A DNA stretch of 33,152 nucleotides, taken from contig NZ_WAHS01000003.1 of assembly GCF_015714715.1 (NCBI RefSeq), positions 1-33,152 on the forward strand, in the 5' to 3' direction. This stretch comes from Aestuariivirga litoralis (GTDB lineage: Bacteria > Pseudomonadota > Alphaproteobacteria > Rhizobiales > Aestuariivirgaceae). Position 1 is the first letter of the stretch. Each line of letters starts with the position of its first letter. A model generated the notes under the pieces. The model was given only the letters and a program-made list of their open reading frames with translations. It was not told the DNA's origin and made no database searches. A program made the translations under genes and the position numbers. This document shows positions 6,919 to 15,026 of this stretch, in pieces.

Positions 6919-8544
6919 ATGATCCTGTTCGACTGGATTTGGTTCTTCATTAAATTGGTCTGGCGACTTCTCTTTGGCATTATCCGCCTCGTCGGGTGGC
7001 TGATCTGGCGATCGCGCTATGATTTCCGCGCGCAAGGTGCTCTTGGCACGGCTCGATGGGCCACGCGCTGGCAGCTCTTTTGGGCCGGCGTCTATCGCGG
7101 CCGCGGGCCCGTTGTTGCTCGAAAAGCTTTCGGCCGGCTGATGCGCTTCAACCAGGACGGCGTGATGCACGTGTTCGGCGCACCTGGCGCCGGCAAAGGG
7201 CTGGGCATCGTCGTGCCAACTCTGCTCGACTACCCCGGATCGATGGTCGTGACCGACGTGAAGGGCGAAAACTATGCCATCACGGCGCGCTACCGTGCCA
7301 AGCTGGGTAAGGTGCTGATGCTCAATCCTTCGGATCTCAATCACTCGGCCCGCTTCAATCCCATGGATAGCATTCGCCGGGAAACGGACCATGAGCAGGA
7401 TGACGCGCGCACGTTGGCGTCACTCATGATCGTTCGCGACTCGTCGGAGGGCCATTGGGCGGCCAAGGCCACGGCCCTCCTCACCATTCTGATCTTGGAC
7501 ACGCTTCACGAGCCCAACCCTGAAAATCGCACTCTGGCAATGGTCGCGAAAAAGTCGGTGGGCGAATTTGAAACCCTTCTTCAGATGGTGCGGGATATTG
7601 CGGCGCGCTCCCCCTCCCCGCTCGCGCGTCATAATGCCTTGGGCTTCCTTGGCACAATGAAACATGGTGATCACCAGGCGCCCGAGTTCACGTCTGTTTT
7701 GTCGGACATGCAAAAAGCCACTGAAATCTGGGTGGAAGGCACGCCGGCGGGCCGACTCTCGGCCGAAAGCACATTCAGGCTTGAAGATCTCACGGCGCCG
7801 GAAGTCACCACGCTTTTCTTCTGTATCGATGAAGAGAAGCTTCGCAGTTACAGCCGCTGGGTCCGCGTGATGACGGGTCTCACCTTAAATGCCATCATGC
7901 GCGCCAAATACTCCGGCCGGCCGAAGCACAAGGTGGTATTGCTTCTCGATGAAGCCCGCATGCTCGGACATCTGGACGTGCTGTCGGACAATCTGGGCCT
8001 TCTTCGCACCTACTGCACGCCCGTGCTGATTTGGCAGAACATGCCCCAGCTGCGATCGGTTTATGGTCGCGAAGAGGCAGAGGCCATGCTTGGCAACGCT
8101 GCCTGTCGCGTATTTCTCGGGGTGGCTGACAATGAGACCGCCCAGGAAGTCAGCCGCGCGTGTGGACAGGCGCCTGTGCGCACTCGATCCCGCGGCACCT
8201 CCCATCATGCCGGCATGAATCCCCACGAAAATCGCTCCCGCAACGAAAACGAAAGCGGGTATTGGCTCGTCGATCCTTCAGAGGTGCAGCGGATCCCTAC
8301 GACACGCGTCATCATCAAGATGCGCCATGTGGCCAATCCGATTTTCAGCGCACGGGTCGATTACAGGAGCAAGTGGCGCTGGCTGTTCCGCTGGGATCGT
8401 TGGCGTCCGCAAAAGGCGGCACCAATCGTGGTCGCGCCACCTTCGCCTCCAAAGGGCCCGTTCGTGCCCGAGCCACGGTACGAGGAGGCTCCAGGGCTTG
8501 TGCCGCCTCCGCCCCGCAATCCCTTCACGGATGCGCGGTTCTAA
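6919..8544 (+). CDS. TraG/VirD4-family type IV coupling protein
   Basis: The 541-residue ATPase links relaxase-DNA complexes to a type IV secretion channel at the inner membrane. The hydrophobic N-terminus (residues 1-30) gives the membrane anchor. Walker A GAPGAGKG is at residues 87-94, followed by VVTDVKGE, and Walker B VVLLLDEA is near 338-345. The C-terminal 40 residues are proline-rich. The family is clear and the length is typical of short VirD4 forms. The SD is weak. No other mating-pair genes are present, so the plasmid must borrow a channel or use the preceding membrane genes in some other way. The stop overlaps the convergent HUH gene by a few bases. Confidence 0.92.
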   Translation: MILFDWIWFFIKLVWRLLFGIIRLVGWLIWRSRYDFRAQGALGTARWATRWQLFWAGVYRGRGPVVARKAFGRLMRFNQDGVMHVFGAPGAGKGLGIVVPTLLDYPGSMVVTDVKGENYAITARYRAKLGKVLMLNPSDLNHSARFNPMDSIRRETDHEQDDARTLASLMIVRDSSEGHWAAKATALLTILILDTLHEPNPENRTLAMVAKKSVGEFETLLQMVRDIAARSPSPLARHNALGFLGTMKHGDHQAPEFTSVLSDMQKATEIWVEGTPAGRLSAESTFRLEDLTAPEVTTLFFCIDEEKLRSYSRWVRVMTGLTLNAIMRAKYSGRPKHKVVLLLDEARMLGHLDVLSDNLGLLRTYCTPVLIWQNMPQLRSVYGREEAEAMLGNAACRVFLGVADNETAQEVSRACGQAPVRTRSRGTSHHAGMNPHENRSRNENESGYWLVDPSEVQRIPTTRVIIKMRHVANPIFSARVDYRSKWRWLFRWDRWRPQKAAPIVVAPPSPPKGPFVPEPRYEEAPGLVPPPPRNPFTDARF

Positions 8545-9188
8545 GGCCTGGTTTCGATCTGCCTAGCCGTGACATGGAAGAGGCGACGAAGGGGTTGGAT
8601 CTCACCGCGCTCTACCCAGCGGGCACGCTCGGTCCTCCCGATGTTGAGACTGGTACCGGCACGTTTGCCAATGATGGGCCCCTGATCCTCAGCACGGATG
8701 CCATAGGTTTTGGCCCAGAGCTCGTCGGCGCCTTTCATCATGTATTTTGTCATGCCGACGGGATTGGTCACGTCCTGGAAATGCAAGGCGTCTTCCCGGA
8801 GCGGGCCCGTCACGATCTCCTTAAACCAAAGCGGGAGCCTTTCGATCAACAGTTCACGACGATTGGAAGGCGCGTGGATGAGCCAGTGTCCATGGACTTG
8901 AAGGCCGGTCGGGTTCTCTAAGCACCAAATATAAGTAGGCGGTGTCCCTTCAAGGGCGTGCCGCTTGAGCGGCCGCCTCATAAATGGAGTGAAGCGAGCG
9001 TCACGGATCCAGGCGAATTTGGCGGCAACGTCTTCAAGAGGACAATCGGCCTGCCAGAAATTAAAGGTGACAAGAAGATTGAGAGGAAGTCCCTTGGCGG
9101 ATGCAAAATTCGTCCCGTTAAAAGCTCTCGCAATGCTGGGCTGCTTGATGGCGTGTGACAGTCTCTTAGCCCCGTAATTTCTCAGCAT
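8541..9188 (-). CDS. HUH-endonuclease-like (Rep-like) protein
   Basis: The 215-residue protein shows the three signatures of rolling-circle Rep proteins in order: a hydrophobic strand LLVTFNFW (about residues 38-45), the metal-binding HGH (H99, H101) and YMMK (Y149-x-x-K152), the single-tyrosine motif III. The ATG at 9188 was chosen. A GTG at 9206 is an alternative, and GAGG lies 12 nt upstream of the ATG. It is convergent with the coupling protein and downstream of the relaxase on the same strand. Since the plasmid also has an iteron initiator, this may be an accessory nickase, a remnant of a second replicon or a single-strand processing enzyme. The Rep-like call is motif-based inference. 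Confidence 0.7.
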   Translation of the reverse strand: MLRNYGAKRLSHAIKQPSIARAFNGTNFASAKGLPLNLLVTFNFWQADCPLEDVAAKFAWIRDARFTPFMRRPLKRHALEGTPPTYIWCLENPTGLQVHGHWLIHAPSNRRELLIERLPLWFKEIVTGPLREDALHFQDVTNPVGMTKYMMKGADELWAKTYGIRAEDQGPIIGKRAGTSLNIGRTERARWVERGEIQPLRRLFHVTARQIETRP

Positions 9189-9322
9189 ATTGTGTCTGAA
9201 CCTCACGTATATATACTAAATATGCCCCGTCCCTCCCCTGTTGTTGGATTCGGCGGTTAGAACATTTCGTGAATCTGTTCAAGACCAAGCCACGCATTTT
9301 CCTCAGAAAAATTGTGAACTGC

Positions 9323-10912
9323 TCACTTACGAGTACGGCCGCGGGGGAACTCTCGCTCCGGAGCGTTCCGGGCACGGTCGGCCGGTCGGGCCCATCCTTC
9401 GATTTGCCGCCGCCGCTGCAAGCCCTGCTCTTGGCGTCCCATGAGGACGGCGGCAATGCCACGAAGCTCCGTCGTGAGGGCCTTCATCTGGGCAGATCGC
9501 TTTTGCGCATGGGCAATCTGGGCCACAAGCGAGGCTTGTGATTCACGGTTCTGCCGGCTGGCAAGCATCCGCTCACGACGGAAACCCGGCCCACCGATTT
9601 TCCCCTCGATGATCCAGGTCGCTTTGCGATCCCAATAGTCCATCCATTTCATGAAGCGCGCTGACGCTGCATCAACGCGTGCGATCTCTTGTTTCGCCTT
9701 CAGGTTATTGCCGGTCAGAATATCCCACAGCTTGCCAATCCGCGGCCCGCGATCGGTCGCCGGGTAATTTCGGATGCGACGGGTGGGCTGCTCACCACGC
9801 GCTCGTGCGATGGCCTGCTTCCGGCGCTGTTGTTTTACGCGAGCCGCTTCTGAGGGTGTGAGCGTCCTCGGCTGCACAGGCTTGTCCTTCAGATATCGGC
9901 GTGTTGCCCTGTCCTGCTCCAACCAGCGGCGCTTGCGCGCATATTCTTTCTCATTCTCCTCGCGACGGGCCTGAAGCCATTCTTGGTAGGCCTCCTCTTT
10001 GCGCTCACGGCGGCTTTCGAGTTCGGCGCGCCAAGCCTCGCGGCGTGCGTCGTAACGAAGCTTGCGCTCCTTGTCCCGTTGCACCTGGCGGGCGAGAGCT
10101 TTCTCGGCGCGGGTCAGGGCTGTACGTGGGGCTCCAGTTTCACGCACCTTGCTTTCGGGTGTCACGTCGCGTTGCTGCATGGCGCGAGGGCGCGGGCCAA
10201 CATGGATTTCCGGTTCGCGATCGAGCACGGCGGCCTGACGTCGATCGCCGGATGCGATGGCGTCGCGGGCTTGGTCCTGAAGCGTGCGATGATCAATGCG
10301 CGCCTGGTGACCATGGCGCTCAAGAGCCCTGTTTGCGTGGAGCTGCCAGGCCTCCCTCCAGATGGCAACATTTTCGCGAGCATTCCACTCCCGTGTCTTT
10401 ACCGGATCCAGGCCGTCCTTGGTTGCCCGGCGAAGGGTTAGCATGATGTGGGCGTGAAAGTTTCGGCGGTCGTCCCCCTTGTCCTCGACGGGGTTGTGAA
10501 GGGCAAAATCCGCGACCATGCCGCGGCTGACAAAATGGGTCCTGACAAACTCCCGAACGAGGTCGATGCGCTGTTCATGGTTGAGCTCATGCGGGAGAGC
10601 GATGTCCATCTCACGGGCGAGCTGGGCGTCTTTTCGCTTCTCCATTTTCTCGACCGCGTTCCACAGCTGCTCGCGGTTTTGAAGCCATGAGGCGCTGCCT
10701 TCCGGCGCCATGATTTCGGTATGGGCTACGCCGCGACGGTTGGAATAATCCTCTGTACGGCTTCGATCGCCACTCGAATCTGTGAGCCTTTGACCTGACC
10801 GGTAAGCAGCTGCGGCGATCACGTTATCGCGCTGCTTTTTCATCGCACCACTTTGCGTGCGGCGGCCGGGTCCCCTCCCCAGGATCTGCACGTGAAAGTG
10901 AAAAATTGCCAC
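9323..10912 (-). CDS. mobA: MobA/MobL-family (MOBQ) relaxase
   Basis: The 529-residue conjugative relaxase nicks at oriT and pilots the strand. The start is a GTG at 10912, giving MAIFHFHVQILGRG, with AAGGAG about 8 nt upstream. Longer forms have non-homologous N-termini. The N-terminal strand, the AAAAYRSG tyrosine region and the metal-binding FHAHIML motif identify the MobA/MobL class. The remainder is a basic, highly charged helical region (about residues 240-529), as is usual downstream of the relaxase domain. The origin of transfer lies about 55-80 bases upstream of the start. The plasmid is therefore probably mobilizable in trans. Confidence 0.93.
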   Translation of the reverse strand: MAIFHFHVQILGRGPGRRTQSGAMKKQRDNVIAAAAYRSGQRLTDSSGDRSRTEDYSNRRGVAHTEIMAPEGSASWLQNREQLWNAVEKMEKRKDAQLAREMDIALPHELNHEQRIDLVREFVRTHFVSRGMVADFALHNPVEDKGDDRRNFHAHIMLTLRRATKDGLDPVKTREWNARENVAIWREAWQLHANRALERHGHQARIDHRTLQDQARDAIASGDRRQAAVLDREPEIHVGPRPRAMQQRDVTPESKVRETGAPRTALTRAEKALARQVQRDKERKLRYDARREAWRAELESRRERKEEAYQEWLQARREENEKEYARKRRWLEQDRATRRYLKDKPVQPRTLTPSEAARVKQQRRKQAIARARGEQPTRRIRNYPATDRGPRIGKLWDILTGNNLKAKQEIARVDAASARFMKWMDYWDRKATWIIEGKIGGPGFRRERMLASRQNRESQASLVAQIAHAQKRSAQMKALTTELRGIAAVLMGRQEQGLQRRRQIEGWARPADRARNAPEREFPRGRTRK

Positions 10913-10965
10913 CTTGTGGCTCCTTATCCGATCCACGCCCACCCTTCTTGCGTGGCATCGGCGCA

Positions 10966-11000
10966 CCTATGTTGCGAAGCAATGTATAAGTGCGCTATTA
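10966..11000. other. oriT: Origin of transfer (oriT), MobQ/RSF1010 type
   Basis: A stem with a GAA loop (10968-10975 with 10979-10986, eight pairs including two G:T) is followed directly by TAAGTGCGC (10987-10995). The RSF1010/R1162 oriT that I know has the same plan: an inverted repeat closed by GAA, then TAAATGCGCCCT with the nick in it. It is located right upstream of the relaxase gene, as expected for this family. Confidence 0.75.
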
Positions 11001-11090
11001 CCTTTTGTAAAGCCTTCCCCCTGCCCCGGTATCGTGTATCAATCACAGATGCTGCCACCTGCCTCTTCCGCAATCACCCGACCCGCTCCC

Positions 11091-11483
11091 ATGTCCCGAA
11101 ACGATTTCAACAACCTCACCCGTCGCACCTTCCGTGGACCGCCCGGCACGCCCTGGTGGTTCAGCCTGATCTTTCAGGTCGTCGTTTTCGTCGCCATCGC
11201 CTTTGCGATTGCCTGGGGGCTAGATTGGTTCTGGGTCCATTTGCTCGGCCGCGAAGCCTTTGCCGTCTGTGGACTTGTGGGGTGGATCCCGATCGGTAGC
11301 CTGATGCACATCGGCATCATCATCTTCATCGGCGGCTTCCTCACATTACTGGCTCGGGCGGCTAGGCCGGCACTGCTCCTCATGCTCATCGGTGTGGTTC
11401 TTTATTCGACGCCCAATGAGCTCTTGCGGCTAGGTTATGGGGGGTCGTGCAAAGTGCCTGGCACAGTCAGCGCGAAAATTTGA
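11091..11483 (+). CDS. Small three-TM membrane protein
   Basis: The 130-residue protein is divergent from the relaxase. It has a hydrophilic N-terminus (MSRNDFNNLTRRTFRG) and three hydrophobic segments at about residues 25-45, 55-80 and 85-115. The ATG at 11091 has no clear SD, and an in-frame ATG at 11049 is possible, so the start is uncertain. I do not recognise the family. Its position next to oriT and the relaxase makes a role in mobilization or plasmid exclusion conceivable, but nothing in the sequence shows it. A hairpin follows the stop within 5 bases. Confidence 0.6.
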   Translation: MSRNDFNNLTRRTFRGPPGTPWWFSLIFQVVVFVAIAFAIAWGLDWFWVHLLGREAFAVCGLVGWIPIGSLMHIGIIIFIGGFLTLLARAARPALLLMLIGVVLYSTPNELLRLGYGGSCKVPGTVSAKI

Positions 11484-11487
11484 AATT

Positions 11488-11507
11488 GCAGGGGGCAAGC
11501 CCCCTGC
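11488..11507 (+). terminator. Hairpin after the three-TM gene
   Basis: An 8-bp GC stem GCAGGGGG/CCCCCTGC (11488-11495 with 11500-11507) with a 4-base loop lies 5 bases after the stop. It has no T tract. Confidence 0.5.
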
Positions 11508-11562
11508 ACCCCCGCAGCCGGCCCACGATTTTGACCAACGTGAAACATCGAGGAAAATTTCT

Positions 11563-11617
11563 GGGGGGCTCATTGCCGCCCCCCAGACCCCCGCTAGGAT
11601 TTTCATGAAGGAAAAGC
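11563..11617 (+). repeat. Direct repeat copy A with internal hairpin
   Basis: The 55-base element starts with the hairpin GGGGGGC/GCCCCCC (11563-11569 with 11578-11584) and continues with a GACCCC-type stretch, GCTAGGAT and GAAGGAAAAGC. The first 22 bases are identical to 21453-21474 and the rest differs by a few bases. Both copies have the same orientation and both lie 3' of a minus-strand gene (fic here). Confidence 0.75.
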
Positions 11618-11727
11618 GGTTGGGTATACACTTTGTCAAGGTCGATGCTTCGACGTCATGCCGCCGATGATCACCATGGCCAGTAAGATAGACAGGTGGT
11701 CGGCCATGTAGGCGCCGATGTCGGCAG

Positions 11728-12900
11728 CTAGGCGACTGGATAGAGAAGCGGCAACCAGCGCTCGGTAATCTCGGGCGGGAAACCTAGACGCACCTTCCCT
11801 TTCGGCGTCGGCGAGACCAGCAACCCGCGATCGATGAGCGCATTGAGGACCGTGCTCGCCTGGCGCGGTTGATAATGCGTGAGGTCAGCTGCCATGCCGC
11901 GGGCAAACTCGCCATTGATGATGGCTTCACGCAAAAGGGCCAGGCTACCTTTCGGGAGACGCTGCGCGCGGATCTCTTCTTCGGCCCAGATGGTGATGCG
12001 GTTGATGAGCTCCCTGGGCTCCATCAGACTTTCCATGAAGGTCACCTGGTCAACGCAGCTTCTCAGGAAGTACCGGCAAAAGGCAATGAGACCTGCCTCC
12101 GTGAGATTGCCTCGGCCGTCCAGGTCACCGCGGCGGGGTTCATCGGCCGCTTCGAGCCGGCTCTTATATTCTTCCACGCTGCGTGCCAGACCTCGCGACA
12201 CAGACCACAGTTCCGAGCCCACCCCCTCCTCACGAAGGCGGGCGTGTGAAAACAACCGTGTCACGCGGCCGTTGCCATCGAGGAAGGGGTGGATCCAGGC
12301 GAGGCGGTGGTGTGAGGCGGCGATGCCGATGATCCGCTGAACGGTGGAGAGGCCTCGGGAGCCGTAGGCTTCGACAAAGCGGTTAAGAAGCGGGAGCAAC
12401 ATTTCAGGCTCGGGCGGCACATGCCGGCCGACGCGCACCATCTGCTGCCGGAGGTCGCCAGGCACGAGAGCGATGCGTTCGTTGGTGTCCGGGTTCGTGG
12501 CCCAGAGTAAATCTTCCGGCATGCGCTTGCAGAATTCAGCGTGGATCCAGAGGATGCCTTCCACGGACAGGACCGGGAAGGGCATCTTGCCGGCATCAAT
12601 CATGGCCTGGACTTCGATGTGTGCGCGTGCTTCTTCCTGAAGGTTTCGTTTTTCAGGCTCGTTGGAATAGTCGCCGGCCATGGCCCGGTTGATGTCCACG
12701 GGCGTGGTGTTGTGGCCCTCGATGAGGTTTGAATAGTAGCAGTTCATTGACCTGACCAGGTCGCCCACGGAGGCGCGGAGCACGGGGTGAAGCCGGGCGG
12801 CAAAGGCGTTGGCTTTGGCGATGAGCTCGGCGACGAGATCGTCAAGTTCTCGGGTGCCGACGGGAGGCAATAGAGGCTCCATGCTGGTGATGCTCGTCAT
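11728..12900 (-). CDS. Fic-domain protein (probable AMPylase) with C-terminal winged helix
   Basis: The 390-residue protein has the active-site motif HPFLDGNGR (residues 204-212), which in the Fic family transfers AMP or related groups to target proteins. An upstream S57-N-L-I-E61-G62 matches the inhibitory (S/T)xxxE(G/N) helix of class II Fic proteins, so it is probably self-inhibited. The C-terminal 60 residues look like a winged helix (ending in KVRLGFP), suggesting DNA binding. The ATG at 12900 was chosen because upstream in-frame codons are low-complexity AT-rich sequence. The SD is poor. Upstream lies an array of TTGCGTAT boxes, a likely site for autoregulation. It could act as a plasmid-borne toxin or a stress switch. 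Confidence 0.9.
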   Translation of the reverse strand: MTSITSMEPLLPPVGTRELDDLVAELIAKANAFAARLHPVLRASVGDLVRSMNCYYSNLIEGHNTTPVDINRAMAGDYSNEPEKRNLQEEARAHIEVQAMIDAGKMPFPVLSVEGILWIHAEFCKRMPEDLLWATNPDTNERIALVPGDLRQQMVRVGRHVPPEPEMLLPLLNRFVEAYGSRGLSTVQRIIGIAASHHRLAWIHPFLDGNGRVTRLFSHARLREEGVGSELWSVSRGLARSVEEYKSRLEAADEPRRGDLDGRGNLTEAGLIAFCRYFLRSCVDQVTFMESLMEPRELINRITIWAEEEIRAQRLPKGSLALLREAIINGEFARGMAADLTHYQPRQASTVLNALIDRGLLVSPTPKGKVRLGFPPEITERWLPLLYPVA

Positions 12901-12912
12901 TTGCTGCTTTCT

Positions 12913-12990
12913 TTGCGTATGTATTTGCGTATTTATAATTTGTATTCTCATACGCTTAGTTTGATTTGTGATGTTAGTTTTGCGTATTAT
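12913..12990. promoter_or_regulatory. Operator array upstream of fic
   Basis: Three direct TTGCGTAT boxes (12913-12920, 12925-12932, 12980-12987) and one inverted ATACGC (12950-12955) lie in an AT-rich stretch directly upstream of fic. A plus-strand promoter-like pair, TTGATT (12961-12966) and TATTAT (12985-12990) with an 18-base spacer, overlaps the third box. A repressor binding here could control both directions. The Fic winged helix is the obvious candidate. Confidence 0.55.
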
Positions 12991-12996
12991 ATTGCG

Positions 12997-13146
12997 CGTT
13001 CTCTTGCTGATGAGCAAGTTATTGAGATCTCTTTTTGTGATTTCCCTGGTGCGGTGTGTCGTGGTAGCCTCTCTTCACGGTACAGCCAGGGATGGCGATG
13101 ACCGTGAAGGAAAAGCGGGTTTGGTGCGAGCCAGACCGCTTTTTTT
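12997..13146 (+). ncRNA. Candidate small RNA divergent from fic
   Basis: A promoter-like pair at 12961-12990 faces a segment without a credible gene. It contains a perfect 9-bp hairpin CTTCACGGT/ACCGTGAAG (13073-13081 with 13101-13109), then an intrinsic terminator at 13114-13146. About 150 nt of RNA are predicted. It could regulate fic or plasmid copy number. No target complementarity was found by eye. Confidence 0.4.
13114..13146 (+). terminator. Rho-independent terminator of the fic-divergent transcript
   Basis: The stem AGCGG plus TTTGG pairs with CCAGA plus CCGCT (13114-13140, one bulged G and one G:T pair) and is followed by seven T residues. Confidence 0.75.
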
Positions 13147-13641
13147 ATGCCCGCATCTGGCTGAATTCCGCCCATTCGACGGGAATCCCGACCCGAAAAA
13201 TTCCCTCTTCCCGATAATTCGGCGGGAATGACCCTCTAAAACAGCCCCAAACAATCAAATCGTGGGCCTCTAGGGAGCCCTAAGCGCGTGTTTTCCGAAT
13301 GGGGGTCGCCGGGACGGCTTCTGGGTCTAAAAACGCTTACAGGCATCTCCCTGGGGCGTTAATCGTGCCTCTTCTCCCCTTCTCATTGCCCTCTTGAATC
13401 CTGTGGGCAGCTGGATGGTGGCCTATTGACTCGCTTTTCGGGTCGCGATTCCCGTTTGCTGGCTGTGGCATTGGCCTTGGTGAGTGTTTTTCTATCCGGA
13501 GCCAACGGACCCGCGCTCCTTGGCGCTGGGGTGCGTTTGGCGGCCTTTTGAGCTCGCCTAGGGCGTCTCTAAGAGTCTTTTATATCTATAATTAGAGTCT
13601 ATATGAAAATTCGTGAAGTAGTTCATGGGCTTACTTGATAC

Positions 13642-13725
13642 TTTTCGGGTCGGGTTTCCCAACTTTTCGGGTCGCGTTTCCCGCTTTTCGGGTCGGATTT
13701 CCCGGTATTTCGGGTCAGGTTTCCC
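13642..13725 (+). repeat. Iteron array (four tandem copies)
   Basis: Four copies of a 19-base unit with consensus TTTTCGGGTCGGGTTTCCC start at 13642, 13664, 13685 and 13707. They repeat every 21-22 bases, i.e. two helical turns, which puts bound initiator monomers on one face of the DNA. Confidence 0.92.
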
Positions 13726-13737
13726 GATGCCTTCAAG

Positions 13738-13746
13738 TTATCCACA
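13738..13746 (+). promoter_or_regulatory. DnaA box
   Basis: TTATCCACA is an exact match to the consensus DnaA box. It lies 12 bases after the fourth iteron. Confidence 0.85.
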
Positions 13747-13864
13747 AACCCTCGAAAACTGTCCCCAGGCCCGGCTTTTCGGGCCGGGTTTCCATGCTTC
13801 GGGATCACCAAACCGCTGATTTTTCGGGTCGGCTCTCCGGTCCACATTGAATAATTACAATTAC

Positions 13865-14881
13865 TTACGGAGCTTCGGGGGCGCCCGCAGGGGTAAGAAG
13901 CCCCAATTCCATCTGGCGCGGCAAGGCGTGAATGTAGTGATAGCGGTGGCGTTTATTGCGACCGCTGCCCAAAACCTCGTTACGCCAGCTGGCAAGGCCC
14001 CCTGCCCTGACCATGTCGTCGAACGACTGCCGGCAAACTTTGCGGAATTCGCCGCGGCGCTTGCTGTCCATAGTGGCGATGTCGCCTCCGATAAGCTGGG
14101 CAAGGCGCTCTTCGTCGATGTAGGAGAAATTCGGCTGGCTATCGATGAAAGGCCAGAAGCTTTTCGCAAAATCGGATTTCAGCTTGAACTGGACGTCGGC
14201 ATTGATGCTGACCAAGTGGGATTTCTCGATGGCATCGAGCACGGCCGAGCCGAACTCGATCGTCACCTTGCTGTCTAGCTGAAGGCCTTCCCAGCTGATG
14301 GTCTTCAGCAATGGAGAACTGCTACCGGCCTTGTCGCGGTTTGCCAGCATGTTCCGATTCCGGGCCTTTTTTTGGTCGGCGTCGATCTGAGCCAGGCTCC
14401 GCCCCTCGTGGAGAAGGATTACGACTTGCTGGATCTCTGCCAAAACCCCGGACAGGGTCATCAGATTATTGACGTGTTGGGTTTTGCCCATCTTGATCAG
14501 CAGCTCGCGCCAGGTGGTCACGGACTGGTAGTGCTGAATAAACGGCAGGATGAAAGTCCCTGGCCGGTATTCAGGATTGGGGAAGCTGATGCGCTGCCTG
14601 GGCAGGCGGAAGGTCGCGACCAGGGCGTCTCTGTGCTGGCTTCCGAGCTCCCTGCCCCGGACTTCCACGACTGAATAGCCCGGGACCTCATAGACGCGCG
14701 TGAAGTTGCTGTCGGTAATCAGATCGGCCTTGCGTGGCGCAAAGGCCGAGGTCCGGGTCAATCGGTCCGGCATCGTCGCCGGGTTCACGCGCCCTCTGAT
14801 GTTCTGGCGCGTCCGCTTCATACGCTCGTAGCGTTTCCGCTCTTCGGGCGTCAGGTTTAGCGGTGGAATCGACGTGGCCAT
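13865..14881 (-). CDS. repA: Replication initiator protein (RepA/TrfA-like)
   Basis: The 338-residue initiator binds the iterons and recruits host replication proteins. The ATG at 14881 (MATSIPPLNLTPEERK) is favoured because residues upstream in the same frame are only translated iterons. The basic N-terminal region (about residues 10-40) is followed by a pattern RLTRTSAFAPRK...GYSVVEVRGREL that recalls TrfA/RepA-type winged-helix initiators. The assignment relies on that weak resemblance plus the decisive context: an oriV with iterons and a DnaA box downstream, inverted iterons in its promoter, and the partition genes upstream. The iterons over its promoter predict autorepression. Confidence 0.85.
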   Translation of the reverse strand: MATSIPPLNLTPEERKRYERMKRTRQNIRGRVNPATMPDRLTRTSAFAPRKADLITDSNFTRVYEVPGYSVVEVRGRELGSQHRDALVATFRLPRQRISFPNPEYRPGTFILPFIQHYQSVTTWRELLIKMGKTQHVNNLMTLSGVLAEIQQVVILLHEGRSLAQIDADQKKARNRNMLANRDKAGSSSPLLKTISWEGLQLDSKVTIEFGSAVLDAIEKSHLVSINADVQFKLKSDFAKSFWPFIDSQPNFSYIDEERLAQLIGGDIATMDSKRRGEFRKVCRQSFDDMVRAGGLASWRNEVLGSGRNKRHRYHYIHALPRQMELGLLTPAGAPEAP

Positions 14882-14906
14882 TTCGTGAATACGGTAACGC
14901 ACAAAT

Positions 14907-14967
14907 GGGAATTGCGCCACGAAAAACGGGAAATCAGACCCGAAAAATGGGAATTCCGCCACGAAAA
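14907..14967 (-). promoter_or_regulatory. Inverted iterons in the repA promoter region
   Basis: Three iteron-like units (on the plus strand starting at 14907, 14928 and 14949, period 21 bases) lie in opposite orientation to the oriV array. They differ in the central GGGTC, which is GTGGC in two copies. They end 26 bases before the repA start codon and are a likely autorepression operator, perhaps with altered affinity. Confidence 0.8.
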
Positions 14968-15005
14968 TGCCTGCCAATGAGGCAGAATTGTCGATACCTA
15001 GTGTG

Positions 15006-15023
15006 ATAACACTATAGTGTTAT
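15006..15023. repeat. Perfect 18-bp partition-type palindrome
   Basis: ATAACACTATAGTGTTAT is a perfect palindrome lying just after the stop of the partition RHH gene and upstream of repA. It is built from the same AACACTA half-site as the centromere at 16071-16370, so partition protein binding here could link repA expression or parting to segregation. Confidence 0.8.
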
Positions 15024-15026
15024 GGG

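Larger units (their letters stand above)
13147..13864. other. oriV: Plasmid replication origin region (oriV)
   Basis: This gene-free region between the fic-divergent terminator and the replication gene has the parts of an iteron origin. It has scattered single iterons (minus-oriented near 13180-13200; plus-oriented at 13435-13454), an AT-rich stretch (about 13574-13620) suited to strand opening, a tandem iteron array (13642-13725), a consensus DnaA box (13738-13746) and two further degenerate iterons (13776-13793, 13821-13838). It lies at the 3' side of the initiator gene. The iteron sequence reappears inverted upstream of the initiator. Confidence 0.85.

Noticed and set aside
9259-9273. GAAC-N7-GAAT, a near LexA box between the relaxase and HUH genes
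   Set aside because: One mismatch in a short motif, and no SOS-type gene follows; likely chance.
13642-13725. CRISPR-like tandem repeats
   Set aside because: Units recur every 21-22 bases with almost no spacer and adjoin a DnaA box, so they are iterons.
13865-14278. Plus-strand ORF antisense to repA
   Set aside because: Mirror frame of a well-supported gene with no SD or conserved features.
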